In this document: piece after piece, positions 30,920 to 40,449 of the stretch
Layout of the letters: each line of letters starts with the position of its first letter
Numbering within the stretch: position 1 is the stretch's first letter
Origin: NCEH01 sp043195195
Lineage (GTDB): Bacteria; Pseudomonadota; Alphaproteobacteria; Rhizobiales; Xanthobacteraceae
DNA: 64,000 nt
Reading direction: 5' to 3'
Assembly: GCF_043195195.1 (NCBI RefSeq)
Contig: NZ_JBAFWT010000009.1
Coordinates: 89,871-153,870 of the forward strand
Position numbers and translations under genes: made by a program
Notes under the pieces: generated by a model
The model's database searches: none
Told to the model about the DNA's origin: nothing
What the model saw: only the letters and a program-made list of their open reading frames with translations

Positions 30920-33900
30920 TCAAAAGGCATCCGCACGGGCGGCGGCCGGGGTGGGGCCGGTCTCGCCCGCCGCCGCCACCAGCCGCTCCAGCGGGCGGCG
31001 GCCGTAGAGAAGGACGAGGACGGGGGTGAGCACGGCATCGAGCAGCGTGGCGCTGACGAGGCCGCCGAAGATGGTGACGGCCACCGGGTGCAGGATCTCC
31101 TTGCCCGGCACCTCGGCCCCGCTCATGAGCGGCAGCAAGGCGATGCTGGCGGAGGCGGCCGTCATCAGCACCGGGGTCAGCCGCTCAAGGCTCCCGCGCG
31201 CCACCAGCGCGGGACCGAACGGCAGGCCTTCGGTGATGGCGAGATTGATGATGTGGCTGATCTTCAGGATGCCGTTACGCGCGGCGATGCCGGTCAGCGT
31301 CACGAAGCCGATCATGCTCGCCACCGAGAGCGGCTGCCCGGCCAGCCACAAGGCCACCACCGCGCCGATGAGGGCCAGCGGCACGCTACCCATGATGACC
31401 AGCGCGAACAGTGCCGAGCGGTAGCGGCTGTAGAGGATGGCGAAGACCAGGAGCAGCGATACGGCCGCGAGGCCGCCGATGGTGCGCATGGATTCCTCCT
31501 GCGCCGCGAAGGTGCCTTCGAGGGTCGTGGACATGCCGGGCGGCAGGTCCGTCGCGGCGATCACGCGGCGCATGTCGGCGATGATGGCCGCCGTGTCGCG
31601 CCCGCCGGAGGTGTTGGCGAGCACGACGATGCGCCGGCGCCCGCCCTCGCGCAGGATCTGGTTCGGCCCATCCGTCTCCTTCACGTCCGCCACGTGGGAA
31701 AGGGGCACCCAGCCGGATGGGGTCTCAATGAGGAGGCGGGTCAGCCCCTCTGCGCTGCGCGTTGCCTCGGGCAGGCGCACCACCAGGTCGAAGCGCCGGT
31801 TGCCGTCCACGAGGGTCGAGACCACGCGCCCGTTGGAGAGCCGTGCCAGCGCGTCCGTCACCTGTGCGGGCTGGAGGCCATGGAGGGCGGCGCGGCCGTA
31901 ATCCACGCTCACCGTCACCTCCGGCACCCGCACCTGCCGCTCCACCTGCAGGTCGACGAGGCCGGGAATGGCGCCGAGGCGCTGGCGCAGGCTTTCCGCC
32001 GTGGCGCGCAGGCTGTCGAGGTCGTCGCCGAACAGCTTCAGGGCGATCTCGGCCCGCACGCCGGAGAGCATGTGGTCCAGCCGGTGGGAGATGGGCTGGC
32101 CCACGTTGAAGGACGCCGGCAGGACGGAGAGGCGGTCGCGGATGTCAGTGGTGATCTCGGCCCGGCTGCGGGCGGAGGGCTGAAGGTCCACTTCGATCTC
32201 GGAGGCGTGCACGCCCTCCGCATGTTCGTCGAGCTCCGCCCGCCCGGTGCGCCGACCCACCGCCTTCACCTCCGGCACGTCCAGGATCAGCGTCTCTGCG
32301 ATAAGCCCCATGCGGTGGCTCTCGGCCAGCGAGAGGCCGGGCCGGAACGACATGGAAATGGTGAGCGAGCCCTCGTTGAACGGCGGCAAGAAGGCGCGCG
32401 GCAGGCCTGCGGCGGCGGCCAGCGCGGCGACGAACAGGAGGGCGGTTCCCGCCATCACCAGGCGCGGGTGGCGGAAGGCGGTGGAAAGGAGCGCGGCGTA
32501 GCCACCCTTCAGCATCCGCACCAGCGCCCCATCCCTTTCCGCATGGCGGCTGAGGGCGGGCAGCAGGTAGAAGGCGAGCACCGGCGTGAGCGTGATGGAG
32601 GTCAGTAGGCTCGCGAGGATGGAGACGATATAGGCCTGCCCCAGCGGCTCGAACAGCCGCCCCTCGATGCCCGGCAGGGCGAACAGGGGCACGAACACCA
32701 GCACGATGATGAGGGTGGCGTAGACGATGCCGGAGCGCACCTCCCGGCTCGCCGCCACCACCACGTCGAACACGGGACGGGGCGCCGCCGCGGCGGCATT
32801 CTCGCGCAGCCGCCGGAAGATGTTCTCCACGTCCACCACCGCATCGTCCACCAGTTCGCCGATGGCGATGGCGAGGCCGCCCAGCGTCATGGTGTTGATG
32901 GAGAGGCCGAAGGCGTGGAACACGATGGCTGTGGCCAGGATCGACACCGGGATGGCGGTGAGCGAGATGACGGTGGTGCGCCAGTTGAGAAGAAACAGGA
33001 ACAGCACCACGGCCACCACCGCCATGGCCTCCAGCAGCACCTTCTCCACGTTGCCGATGGAGGCGGCGATGAAGTCCGCCTGCCGGAACACCGGCGGGGA
33101 GATGCGGATGCCATCGGGCAGCGTGCGGTTGAGGTCCGCCACCGCCTCTTCCACCGCGCGGGTGAGGGCGAGGGTGTCCGCCTCCGGCTGCTTCTCCACG
33201 GAGAGTATCACGGCAGGCCGCCCCATATAGCCGGCATCGCCGCGCTTCAGCCGCGCCGCATGGTCCACCTGCGCGATCTGATGAAGGAAGACGCTGCCGC
33301 CGGCGGGGCGGGGCAGGACGAGGGTCTTCAGGTCGTCGAGGCTGAGGGTGCGGGCGATGTTGCGGATGAGGAATTCCCGGCCGCCCTGGTCGGCGAAGCC
33401 GCCGCCGGAATTGGTGCCGAATTGGGAGAGCGCCTTTTCCAGCGCGTCGAGTGTGATGCCGTAGGCGCGCATGGCGGCAACATCCGGTGCGACGCGGAAC
33501 TGCCGCACCTCCCCGCCCATGGGGATGACCTGCGCAATGCCGGGGATGGCGAGGAGGCGCGGGCGGATGACGAAGTCCGCCGCCTCCCGCACCGCCATGG
33601 GCGATGCGGTGTCGCTGGTGACGGCGAACATCAGGACCTGCCCCATGATGGAGCTGATAGGACCCATCTGCGGCGCAACGTTCGCCGGGAGCCGGTCGCG
33701 CACCAAAGCGAGGCGCTCCGCGATCTGCTGGCGGTCGCGGAAGATGTCAGTGCCGAAGTCGAATTCCACATAGAGGACCGAGAGGCCGACACCGGACACC
33801 GAGCGCAGGCGGGCGAGGCCTGGCAGGCCGTTCATGGCCGTTTCCAGCGGGAAGGTGATGAGTTGCTCCACCTCGGCGGGCGCGAGCCCTTCCGCCTCGG

Positions 33901-34051
33901 TCATGATGGTGACGGTGGGCCGGTTGAGATCCGGCAGCACGTCCACCGGCAGCCGCGTGACCGCATAGGTGCCGTAGACCACCAGCACCAAAGCGAGCGC
34001 CAGCACCGGCAAGCGGTTGCGCAGGGATTGGGTGACGAGGACCGTGAACAT
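30920..34051 (-). CDS. Heavy-metal RND efflux pump (CusA/CzcA family)
   Basis: A 1043-residue inner-membrane pump. It starts MFTVLVTQSLRNRLPVLALALVLVVYGTYA with the first membrane helix and the family PVDVLPDLNRPTVTIMTEAEGLAPAEVE motif. The proton-relay helix 4 region (LGGLAIAIGELVDDAVVDVENIFRRL) has the acidic residues typical of HME-RND pumps. Periplasmic and second transmembrane halves are complete, ending in YGRRPLERLVAAAGE. It exports Cu(I)/Ag(I) or divalent cations to the outside with the adaptor encoded just upstream; copper is inferred from the neighbouring oxidase. No outer-membrane channel gene is in the window. Confidence 0.93.
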   Translation of the reverse strand: MFTVLVTQSLRNRLPVLALALVLVVYGTYAVTRLPVDVLPDLNRPTVTIMTEAEGLAPAEVEQLITFPLETAMNGLPGLARLRSVSGVGLSVLYVEFDFGTDIFRDRQQIAERLALVRDRLPANVAPQMGPISSIMGQVLMFAVTSDTASPMAVREAADFVIRPRLLAIPGIAQVIPMGGEVRQFRVAPDVAAMRAYGITLDALEKALSQFGTNSGGGFADQGGREFLIRNIARTLSLDDLKTLVLPRPAGGSVFLHQIAQVDHAARLKRGDAGYMGRPAVILSVEKQPEADTLALTRAVEEAVADLNRTLPDGIRISPPVFRQADFIAASIGNVEKVLLEAMAVVAVVLFLFLLNWRTTVISLTAIPVSILATAIVFHAFGLSINTMTLGGLAIAIGELVDDAVVDVENIFRRLRENAAAAAPRPVFDVVVAASREVRSGIVYATLIIVLVFVPLFALPGIEGRLFEPLGQAYIVSILASLLTSITLTPVLAFYLLPALSRHAERDGALVRMLKGGYAALLSTAFRHPRLVMAGTALLFVAALAAAAGLPRAFLPPFNEGSLTISMSFRPGLSLAESHRMGLIAETLILDVPEVKAVGRRTGRAELDEHAEGVHASEIEVDLQPSARSRAEITTDIRDRLSVLPASFNVGQPISHRLDHMLSGVRAEIALKLFGDDLDSLRATAESLRQRLGAIPGLVDLQVERQVRVPEVTVSVDYGRAALHGLQPAQVTDALARLSNGRVVSTLVDGNRRFDLVVRLPEATRSAEGLTRLLIETPSGWVPLSHVADVKETDGPNQILREGGRRRIVVLANTSGGRDTAAIIADMRRVIAATDLPPGMSTTLEGTFAAQEESMRTIGGLAAVSLLLVFAILYSRYRSALFALVIMGSVPLALIGAVVALWLAGQPLSVASMIGFVTLTGIAARNGILKISHIINLAITEGLPFGPALVARGSLERLTPVLMTAASASIALLPLMSGAEVPGKEILHPVAVTIFGGLVSATLLDAVLTPVLVLLYGRRPLERLVAAAGETGPTPAAARADAF

Positions 34052-34059
34052 CCCCGGCC

Positions 34060-35700
34060 TCAGCGGATCTGGTCAAGGAGTTCGGCGCCATCGGTCACGA
34101 TGCGGCGGCCGGGGGCGAGGCCCGCCAGCACCAGCACGCGAGACGCGTCGAGGGGCTCCGTCTTCACCTCGCGCGGCATGAAGCGCTCGGCGCTGACGTG
34201 TTCATAGACGATGGGCTGGCCGTTCGCCCCGCGCACCACCGCCGAGCGGGGGATGGCGATGCCCGAGCGCGGGGCGCCGGCCTCCGCGAAGACCGTCAGG
34301 AACTGGCCGGGGCGCAGCTCCCCGGTATTCGAGGCGACAGAAAACAGGAGGGGAAGTGCCTGGGCCCGGTCAGATATCCCCGCGCCCATGAAGGCGAGCG
34401 CCACGGTTCGCCCGTCGGGCAGGCGTCCTGTGGCACCGGATCGGCCGACATCGGGCGAGAAGCCGAGCGCCTCCACCCACAGTCGGCGGGGATCGACGAT
34501 GCGGAACACTACCGTGTTCGGGTCCGCCATCTGCCCCGCCACGGCATCGGCGGCGGCGATGACGCCCGACACCGGCGCGCGCAGCGCCTCCGGCTCGCGC
34601 TGCACCCGTTCCAGCCTGGCGCGGCGGGTTTGGAGCCCCTTCAGCTCGATCTCCGCCTCCTCCACCTCGCGGCGGGTGACGGCGTTGGGAATGGCCGAGA
34701 GCCGCTCGTAGCGGCGCTTCACGATAGCGATCTGCTGGTCCAGCTCGTAGCCCTGCTGCTCCAGGTCCTTGAGGTCGGAGGCGCCGATGGGCGGATGCAC
34801 ATAGGCGAGGATCTCGCCAGCCTCGACCTTCGTGCCGAGCGGCTTGAAGCCCCCTTCCGGCGGCGTAAGGCGCCCACCCACCGCGGCCTGGACAAGGCCG
34901 CTGGCATTGACGTCCGGCACAACGCGGCCGGGCAGCTCGACCGTGCCGGCAAAGGTGCCCGCGGCGGTCACGAGGGTGCGCACGCCGAGGATGCGCTGGG
35001 TCGGCTTGGGCACGATCACCGAGCCGTCGGGAAGGCGCTGGGCGGCATCGCGGGCGGGGGGCCGCGTGTCCGCCGCCCATGCGCCCTTCGGGGCGCCGGT
35101 CAGAGCGACGCCGAGCGATCCGAGGATGAGGAGCGCCCCCGCCCGCCGCCGGGACATGACCAGCGCTCCGGCCAGGAAGCCGATGAGGAGGCCCGCCAGA
35201 ATGCCCGCGAGGAGGTCGGTTGGCAGACCGCCGAGCTGCGCCAGCACCACCGGCGCTTGCTTCTCGGACGATGTCGGAGCGGCGGGTATGGTCAAGGTGG
35301 CGGCAAGAACGTCCACCGCGTCGCCGGCCGTAACGGTGAAGGCGAGGTCGTGCGCGCCCGGCCTAGCAGCGAAGGGAACCGGCAGCACATAGGCGCCCGG
35401 CCCCGCGGGCTTCGCGGTCCGCGATCCTTCGGGCGTGTCCACCTCGATGGTGGCGCCTTCCACCGGGGCGTTGTCGGCGAAGCGGTCGAGGTGGATGGTG
35501 AGGGTGCCGTCGCGCAGCACCGCCACCAGCTCGAAATCAGCGGAGGTCGCCTCGGCGCGGGGGACGAGCGTCGTCACCGGGGGCGGTGGGGGCGCACCGT
35601 GGTCGTGGCCTTCGTGGGCCACAGCGGGGCCGGATAGCGCCGCGCCGGCGAGAAGCCCGCACAGGCCGAACACGGCTTTCCGCAAGAAATGACGCGCCAT
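34060..35700 (-). CDS. RND efflux periplasmic adaptor (CusB/CzcB-like) with N-terminal extension
   Basis: A 546-residue protein. Signal peptide near MARHFLRKAVFGLCGLLAGAALSGPAVAHEGHDHG, with a His-rich start. Residues ~35-140 form an extra beta domain, then a hydrophobic segment (LPTDLLAGILAGLLIGFLAGALVMS) near residue 160. The adaptor core follows: LPGRVVPDVNASGLVQAAVGGRL (lipoyl domain), the coiled-coil hairpin (LDQQIAIVKRRYERLSAIPNAVTRREVEEAEIELKGLQ) and a beta barrel with LRPGQFLTVFAEAG. It bridges the pump at 30920 and an outer-membrane channel. Length above the usual ~400 comes from the N-terminal domain, which may deliver metal. Confidence 0.9.
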   Translation of the reverse strand: MARHFLRKAVFGLCGLLAGAALSGPAVAHEGHDHGAPPPPPVTTLVPRAEATSADFELVAVLRDGTLTIHLDRFADNAPVEGATIEVDTPEGSRTAKPAGPGAYVLPVPFAARPGAHDLAFTVTAGDAVDVLAATLTIPAAPTSSEKQAPVVLAQLGGLPTDLLAGILAGLLIGFLAGALVMSRRRAGALLILGSLGVALTGAPKGAWAADTRPPARDAAQRLPDGSVIVPKPTQRILGVRTLVTAAGTFAGTVELPGRVVPDVNASGLVQAAVGGRLTPPEGGFKPLGTKVEAGEILAYVHPPIGASDLKDLEQQGYELDQQIAIVKRRYERLSAIPNAVTRREVEEAEIELKGLQTRRARLERVQREPEALRAPVSGVIAAADAVAGQMADPNTVVFRIVDPRRLWVEALGFSPDVGRSGATGRLPDGRTVALAFMGAGISDRAQALPLLFSVASNTGELRPGQFLTVFAEAGAPRSGIAIPRSAVVRGANGQPIVYEHVSAERFMPREVKTEPLDASRVLVLAGLAPGRRIVTDGAELLDQIR

Positions 35701-35778
35701 GCCTCAACCCGTCCGCTCGCGATTCCGGTAGCGGAGAGCGATAGCGTGCGGCGCGTCACGCCGCGTATCGCTTCTGTA

Positions 35779-37101
35779 TCAGTTTGTTTCAGCCTGGACC
35801 TTGGGCAGGCGCACCGTGGCGATGAGGCCGCCGCCGGGGACGTTGGCGAGGGCCAGCGCGCCGCCGTGCGCCTCGGCCACCGCGCTGGCAATGGTGAGGC
35901 CGAGGCCCACGCCGCCCGTGGCGCGGCTGCGCGAGGCTTCAAGCCGCACGAAGGGCTCGAGCACGGCGGCGAGTTGGTCCTCTGGAATCCCCGGTCCCTC
36001 ATCCCGCACCGTCAGGACGGCATCCGCTTCCTCGTCCATAATTGACACATGCGCGGAGCCGCCATAGGCGAGCGCGTTATCCACCAGATTGCCCACCATC
36101 CGCTTCAGGCTGACGAGCCGTCCCGCGACGACGAGGCGCGGCGGCGCCGAAAGATCGGCCCGCAGGCCCCGGTCCCGCGCGTCGTCCACGATGGTTTCCA
36201 CCAGGGCCACGAGATCGAGCTGCCGCACCGGCTCCTCGCTCGCCTCGCCGCGCAGGTAGGAGAGCGTGGCCTCGACCATCTGCTCCATCTCCGCGACGTC
36301 CCCGGCGATGGCATCGCGCAGCGCCGGGTCGCTCACATCCTCAAGGCGGAAGCGCAGGCGTGTCATGGGCGTGCGCAGATCGTGGGAGACCGCGGCGAGG
36401 GCCTGGGTGCGCCGCTCGACCAGCCCGGCGATCCGCGCCTGCATCCCGTTGAAGGCGTGGGCCAGCTCGCGGACCTCCTTAGGCCCCGTCTCGGGCAGGT
36501 GAATGCGCGCCGCATCCGGCGGAAGGGCCGCGACGGTGCGCGCCATGGCCCGCAAAGGCCGCGTGAGCCATGCGGCGATGGCGAGGGACAGGAGCAGCAC
36601 CCCCGCCGCCATCAGCGTGGTGGACAACAGGGAGCCGTGGCTCCCGGAGGTCTGCGGCACCGAGGCGAACAGGCGCACATTCAGCCAGCTCCCGTCGGGC
36701 AGGCGCACGGCCACGAGGCTAAGGTGCGGATCTGGCCCGGCGCCAACCAGAATGTCCGCTGTGGCAAGGTCCGGTGCGAGGGCGCGAACTTCGGCGGCGA
36801 GGCGCTGGGCGGACGGGTCGGCGTGGGGCCCCGTCGCCGCCATGGCCGCGCGGCCCCAATGGGCATCGATGGCGCCCCCCGACAGGGCATGAGCCACGTC
36901 CTCGCGCTGGTCCGGCGGCGTCGCGGCGAGCGACCGGCGCAGCGCCACGACCTGGTCGGCGAGGCGGACGGCATGTGCCGCATGGCGCTCCCGCTCCATG
37001 GCATGTTCGTAGGTCCACAGGCTCAGCACATGGACCACGACGATTCCGAGCACGGCCACGACTGCGGTCCGCAGGGCGAGGCTGTCGAGGGCGCGGATCA
37101 T
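35779..37101 (-). CDS. Two-component sensor histidine kinase
   Basis: A 440-residue sensor. Membrane helices lie near residues 10-30 (TAVVAVLGIVVVHVLSLWTY) and 160-180 (LLSTTLMAAGVLLLSLAIAAWL), enclosing a periplasmic domain of about 130 residues. A HAMP domain follows (RPLRAMARTVAAL), then the phosphoacceptor His in ALAAVSHDLRTPMTRLRFRLED and the ATPase boxes N (KRMVGNLVDNALAYGG), G1 (VRDEGPGIPEDQL) and G2 (GGVGLGLTIA). It overlaps the response-regulator gene by 4 bases. By position it senses periplasmic copper or a related metal. Confidence 0.92.
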   Translation of the reverse strand: MIRALDSLALRTAVVAVLGIVVVHVLSLWTYEHAMERERHAAHAVRLADQVVALRRSLAATPPDQREDVAHALSGGAIDAHWGRAAMAATGPHADPSAQRLAAEVRALAPDLATADILVGAGPDPHLSLVAVRLPDGSWLNVRLFASVPQTSGSHGSLLSTTLMAAGVLLLSLAIAAWLTRPLRAMARTVAALPPDAARIHLPETGPKEVRELAHAFNGMQARIAGLVERRTQALAAVSHDLRTPMTRLRFRLEDVSDPALRDAIAGDVAEMEQMVEATLSYLRGEASEEPVRQLDLVALVETIVDDARDRGLRADLSAPPRLVVAGRLVSLKRMVGNLVDNALAYGGSAHVSIMDEEADAVLTVRDEGPGIPEDQLAAVLEPFVRLEASRSRATGGVGLGLTIASAVAEAHGGALALANVPGGGLIATVRLPKVQAETN

Positions 37102-37823
37102 GAGCGCGCCACCTCCGGGACGAAGAAATAGCCGGTTCCGCGCACCGTCTTGACCATCTCCGGCCCACCGCTCGAATCAAGCTTCCTGCGCAGCCGGCTT
37201 ACCTGGATGTCGATCGCCCGGTCAAAGCCGGTGGCGATGCGGTTCTTCGCGGCATCCATCAGCTGGTCGCGCGTCAGCACGCGCTGGGGATGCTCGAGGA
37301 AGGTCAGCAACAGGTCGTATTCGCCGGTGGAGAGATCGACGATGGCGGCTTCCGGATTGGTCAGCTCCCGCCGTCGGGTGTCGAGCGTCCAGCCGGAAAA
37401 CGTCAGGCAGGTGCCCCCGCTAGCAGAGGCGGGGTCGGACAGCCGCGTCCGCCGCAGCACGGCATGGATGCGGGCGAGCAGTTCGCGTGGATTGAAGGGC
37501 TTCGCCAGATAGTCGTCGGCGCCCAGTTCCAGCCCGACGATCCGGTCGACGTCGCTGCCGCGGGCGGTCAGCATGATGATGGGCACGTTCGAGGTGCGGC
37601 GGATGTCCCGGCACAGATCAAGCCCGCTCGCCCCCGGCAGCATGACGTCGAGAATGACGAGGTCCACCGTGCCGGCGGCCATCGCCTCCCGCATCTCGCG
37701 GGCATCCTGCGCGGCCGTGACCTTGTGCCCGTGCTCGCGCAGGAACTTGCCGGCGAGGCGCCGGATCTCGGCATCGTCGTCAACGATGAGGATGTGGCCT
37801 TCGGGAGACACGGCGTGATGCAT
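37098..37823 (-). CDS. OmpR-family response regulator
   Basis: About 241 residues from ATG 37823 (MHHAVSPEGHILIVDDDAEI); a TTG at 37841 and a GTG four codons downstream are alternative starts, none with an ideal ribosome binding site. Receiver signatures: ILIVDDD, phosphoacceptor Asp in LVILDVMLPGASG, MLTARGSD and DDYLAKPF. The C-terminal winged helix has SGWTLDTRRRELTNPEAAIVDLS, LTRDQLMDAAKN and DRAIDIQVSRLRRKL, typical of OmpR/PhoB proteins. It is the first gene of the resistance unit and overlaps the kinase gene, and it probably activates the adaptor-pump genes downstream. Confidence 0.92.
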   Translation of the reverse strand: MHHAVSPEGHILIVDDDAEIRRLAGKFLREHGHKVTAAQDAREMREAMAAGTVDLVILDVMLPGASGLDLCRDIRRTSNVPIIMLTARGSDVDRIVGLELGADDYLAKPFNPRELLARIHAVLRRTRLSDPASASGGTCLTFSGWTLDTRRRELTNPEAAIVDLSTGEYDLLLTFLEHPQRVLTRDQLMDAAKNRIATGFDRAIDIQVSRLRRKLDSSGGPEMVKTVRGTGYFFVPEVARS

Positions 37824-38022
37824 TCCTGAGCGACATTCCAATGGCGGCTCGTAGCCTTATAGATCATTTCGCCCGGCCGCAGCGCAGCCCAGGTCCTTGC
37901 GACAAATTGGATGCTGGAGAAGCCGGCCCTGCATGGCGCGAAAGTCCTTGGCCCTTACAATATGTCGCGATCTCCCCGGCCGGGGAATTGGGCGGCAGTG
38001 TTGGTCGGCCCGCTTGGGTATC

Positions 38023-38052
38023 GAGGCCCCGGCCGGATCCGGCCGGGGCCTC
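38023..38052. terminator. Perfect 30-bp palindrome, probable terminator
   Basis: Left arm GAGGCCCCGGCCGGA (38023-38037) is followed directly by its reverse complement TCCGGCCGGGGCCTC (38038-38052), with no spacer. It lies 7 bases beyond the stop codon of the DUF736 gene. As RNA it would form a very stable hairpin and so probably ends that transcript. No T-run follows, and perfect symmetry also fits a protein binding site. Confidence 0.6.
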
Positions 38053-38059
38053 GGGCGGC

Positions 38060-38386
38060 TCACTCGCCGCGGCGCCCGCTGGGGCGGGACCAGATCAGCG
38101 AGAAGGTGTCGCCTTCCTCGTCGTCGAAGAGATTGGCGTAGATCGGGGCGTTGAAGCTCGGATCGTCGAGCTTGAGGCCCAGATAGTCGCGGCCCTCGCT
38201 GGGGCGCTTGGACCAGGCGGCACCGATCTCGGCACGGGCCACCAGGACCCGGTGGCTGGGAGCGCCCTCGCCGTTGGCGCGCAGGTCGGGAAGGATGCGC
38301 ACGCCCTTGGCCTGGACGCTGAGGATGACGATCTCGCCGGTGAACTCGTTCGCGCCGGTCTTCTTGAAGGTGCCGATGGTGGCCAT
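38060..38386 (-). CDS. DUF736-family protein
   Basis: A 108-residue protein from ATG 38386: MATIGTFKKTGANEFTGEIV, then ILSVQAKGVRILPD, EIGAAWSKRPSEGRDYLGLKLDDPSF and IYANLFDDEEGDTFSLIWSRP. This is a complete DUF736 protein. The family is found on plasmids and integrative elements of alphaproteobacteria, usually beside parB and DUF2493 genes; its function is unknown. It is the only intact gene of this set here, as the ParB and DUF2493 sequences upstream are degraded. The 300 bases between it and those remnants (38387-38690) hold no clear gene. Confidence 0.88.
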   Translation of the reverse strand: MATIGTFKKTGANEFTGEIVILSVQAKGVRILPDLRANGEGAPSHRVLVARAEIGAAWSKRPSEGRDYLGLKLDDPSFNAPIYANLFDDEEGDTFSLIWSRPSGRRGE

Positions 38387-38689
38387 TGTCGATCTCCGTC
38401 TTCCGTTTCCGAGCCCGCACCGTTGCGGCCTCGATGGCGATCGAAGGGCCGGAGGCGACCACCGCCGCACCCCGGCAGGAGCCTGATGGTCAAGGAGGAC
38501 TTTCTTGTCGCGCGAGGAATGGGCGGAACGCCCAGGGGAAGAAAGTCCGACACCGCCATTGCGGCATGGCCGGTCGAGGCACAGCCGGCCTTCGGCCAGA
38601 TCAGGCCATGGAAGAGGCCTGCTGGCGCGCGCGATCAACGGTCGGAGAAAGAAGATGCTAGCGACCTCTCGCGCGCCCGGCAGGAAGCC

Positions 38690-39735
38690 CGTCCGTGCAG
38701 CAGCACCATGTCGGGGTGCTTGGAATGCACCCGGTCGAGCTTTGCCCAGATGAGCGTGTGATCGGCTGTGTCACCGCCTGCAGGATGCGGGCCTTGGTGA
38801 CCCGACCAAGGAAGTGTCGACGGTGGGCTTCCATCCGGCGGCCACCATGTCGAGCGCCACCGCCTGTGCCAGCCTATCGGCATGGGCGAAGGCGCGGGGA
38901 CGCCGGTTCCAGGCCTCCTGCACGGCATTGACCGAGAGGCTCACCACATGGGCGAACAAGGCGGCCTGGCTGTCGCGGTCCCACCCGCTCAGGGTGTCCC
39001 AGAGCGAGACCGGCTCCTTGGGCAGCGCCTTGGCCCAGCTCTCATCTCGGATGCGGATGGCCTCGGCGGAGACGCTGTCGTTGAGGCCCGGCGCCTGGGC
39101 GTTGAAAGACACGCTTTTCAGATTGAGCTTGAGGCAGCTGTCCGAGCCGTAGGCATAGAAGTCCTTCAGCGTGAGGGCGTGGACCGCCGCCAGGAAGGCC
39201 ACATCGGGCTGCTCGCCGAGCGCGTGGCGCAGGCCGAGGGTCTGATGGGTGGTCAGTTCGGTGAGCAATCGGTCGGAGATCGGCGTGCGGCCGTCTTCTT
39301 CCTCGGGCTCCGCAGGCGCATCATATGCGGCTGCCTCCTGATGAGGGGCCGAGGCTGCGTGGGTGTAACCATAGCTCTCGGCAAAACGGTCTTGGTCCTC
39401 CTCGACAACGGCCAGGGGCACCTTGAGGGTAACAGGCCACTGGCGGGGGTCGAGGCGCGCGATCATGGATCTCACCCGGTGCCCGCGACGAGCGCCGCCT
39501 TTGCGGCGATGGGGTCGAACAGGCTTGCCTCCAGCGGTACGAACCCGTCGAGCCGCAGCATGGCGAGCACCGCCTGGCCGTCCTCGTCCTCGTTCATGCG
39601 TGAAAACGCCTCCGTCAGCGCGGCGAATGCCTGTAGGTCTGCCGGATGGCGCGAGGCCGCGATGGGGGGAAAGCCGAGCCATTCGGATCGGCGCAGGATG
39701 GCGACCCGCGACGTCAGTTCTATAGGTGATAACGT
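38690..39735 (-). pseudogene. Degraded ParB-like and DUF2493 sequence from an integrative element
   Basis: Minus-strand sequence read through several frames. Around 38830-39450 one frame encodes a ParB-like C-terminal part (LTELTTHQTLGLRHALGEQPDVAFLAAVHALTLKDFYAY, QAPGLNDSVSAEAIRIRDESWAKALPKEP, NAVQEAWNRRPRAFAHADRL). Near 38810 the match continues in another frame (LGRVTKARILQAV), and from about 38790 to 38700 a third reading gives DTADHTLIWAKLDRVHSKHP plus DMVLLHG, the start of a DUF2493 protein, after which similarity stops. The upstream part (39480-39735) encodes a different protein fragment in yet another frame (EASLFDPIAAKAALV). At least two frameshifts and a fusion of ParB to DUF2493 by deletion make this a remnant. 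Confidence 0.75.
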
Positions 39736-39779
39736 CGAGCGCCCCGCCGGGCCTTGGTGGGGGCAGGGTTTCGTAAGGC

Positions 39780-40196
39780 TTACGTTTTCCTGCGGATTGT
39801 CCCGTCCAATCGGGTCGCTTCCGCCACAGTGTTCGAAATCGTGCCGTACTTGCGGACGTTGGTGTGGAGCAAAGCCAGGCGCTGCTCCGTCTCGTCCGTA
39901 TCGATGATCAGTTCGTAATCCACGGAGATGATTTTCGGCGGCGCGTCCTGCCGAACGGCATGGAGCGTCACTTCCACCCCGCGCAACTCGAATTTCAGCA
40001 TCGGGGCCACCCGCTCGATGCCCTTGATCATGCAGGCGGCGATGGCCGCGAGGAACAGTTCCGCCGGGTTGAACGCATCGGCGCGCCCGCCGATGTCGGT
40101 GTCGAGGGTGATCTCGGCCTCTTTGGTGCGGGCGAGGCTGCCGTGGGCGTTGATGCGCGATGCGCGAACCTTGTATTCCAGCATGACGGCGCTCAC
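39780..40196 (-). CDS. OsmC-family protein lacking the second Cys
   Basis: A 138-residue OsmC/Ohr-fold protein. The first redox Cys is in ADAFNPAELFLAAIAACMIKGIERVAP. The second conserved Cys, usually in a CPVSNT-type segment, is missing: the sequence reads RKYGTISNTVAEATRL. A two-Cys peroxidase cycle is therefore unlikely. The GTG at 40196 overlaps the thioredoxin-like gene stop (GTGA); an ATG four codons in (40184) is an alternative start. It is the last gene of an operon with a thioredoxin-like protein, a CSCS-type permease and an ArsR regulator, so a thiol or metalloid stress role is likely. Confidence 0.85.
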   Translation of the reverse strand: MSAVMLEYKVRASRINAHGSLARTKEAEITLDTDIGGRADAFNPAELFLAAIAACMIKGIERVAPMLKFELRGVEVTLHAVRQDAPPKIISVDYELIIDTDETEQRLALLHTNVRKYGTISNTVAEATRLDGTIRRKT

Positions 40197-40429
40197 GTCG
40201 CGAGCCAGCGGGAAACATCGTCAGGCTTCGGCAGGCCACCGGCATGCACCACCTTGCCGTCGATGACGATGCCGGGGGTCGAGGCGATACCGTAGCCGGC
40301 GATCAGCGCATAATCGGTGACTTTCTCCACGGCGATGTCGAGCCCGAGCTTGGCCGCCTCGGCCCGTACCATCTGTGCCGCCGCCTCGCAGCGGGAGCAG
40401 CCGGGGCCGAGGATCTTCACGTCTTTCAT
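40193..40429 (-). CDS. Small thioredoxin-like protein (CxxC)
   Basis: A 78-residue protein: MKDVKILGPGCSRCEAAAQM with the CSRC redox pair near residue 11, then VEKVTDYALIAGYGIASTPGIVIDGKVVHAGGLPKPDDV with the cis-Pro (STPGIV). This is the redox-active disulfide protein 2 family, encoded near arsenic/permease genes in many bacteria. It overlaps the OsmC-like gene by 4 bases. It probably delivers reducing power or binds thiolated metal for the permease encoded upstream. Confidence 0.88.
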   Translation of the reverse strand: MKDVKILGPGCSRCEAAAQMVRAEAAKLGLDIAVEKVTDYALIAGYGIASTPGIVIDGKVVHAGGLPKPDDVSRWLAT

Positions 40430-40449
40430 GGCTTTTGCCCTTCTTGTTT

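Noticed and set aside
30494..32608. 704-codon open frame on the plus strand opposite the RND pump
   Set aside because: His/Gln/Arg/Gly-rich composition is the antisense shadow of a GC-rich gene; the RND pump on the other strand has full-length homology motifs.
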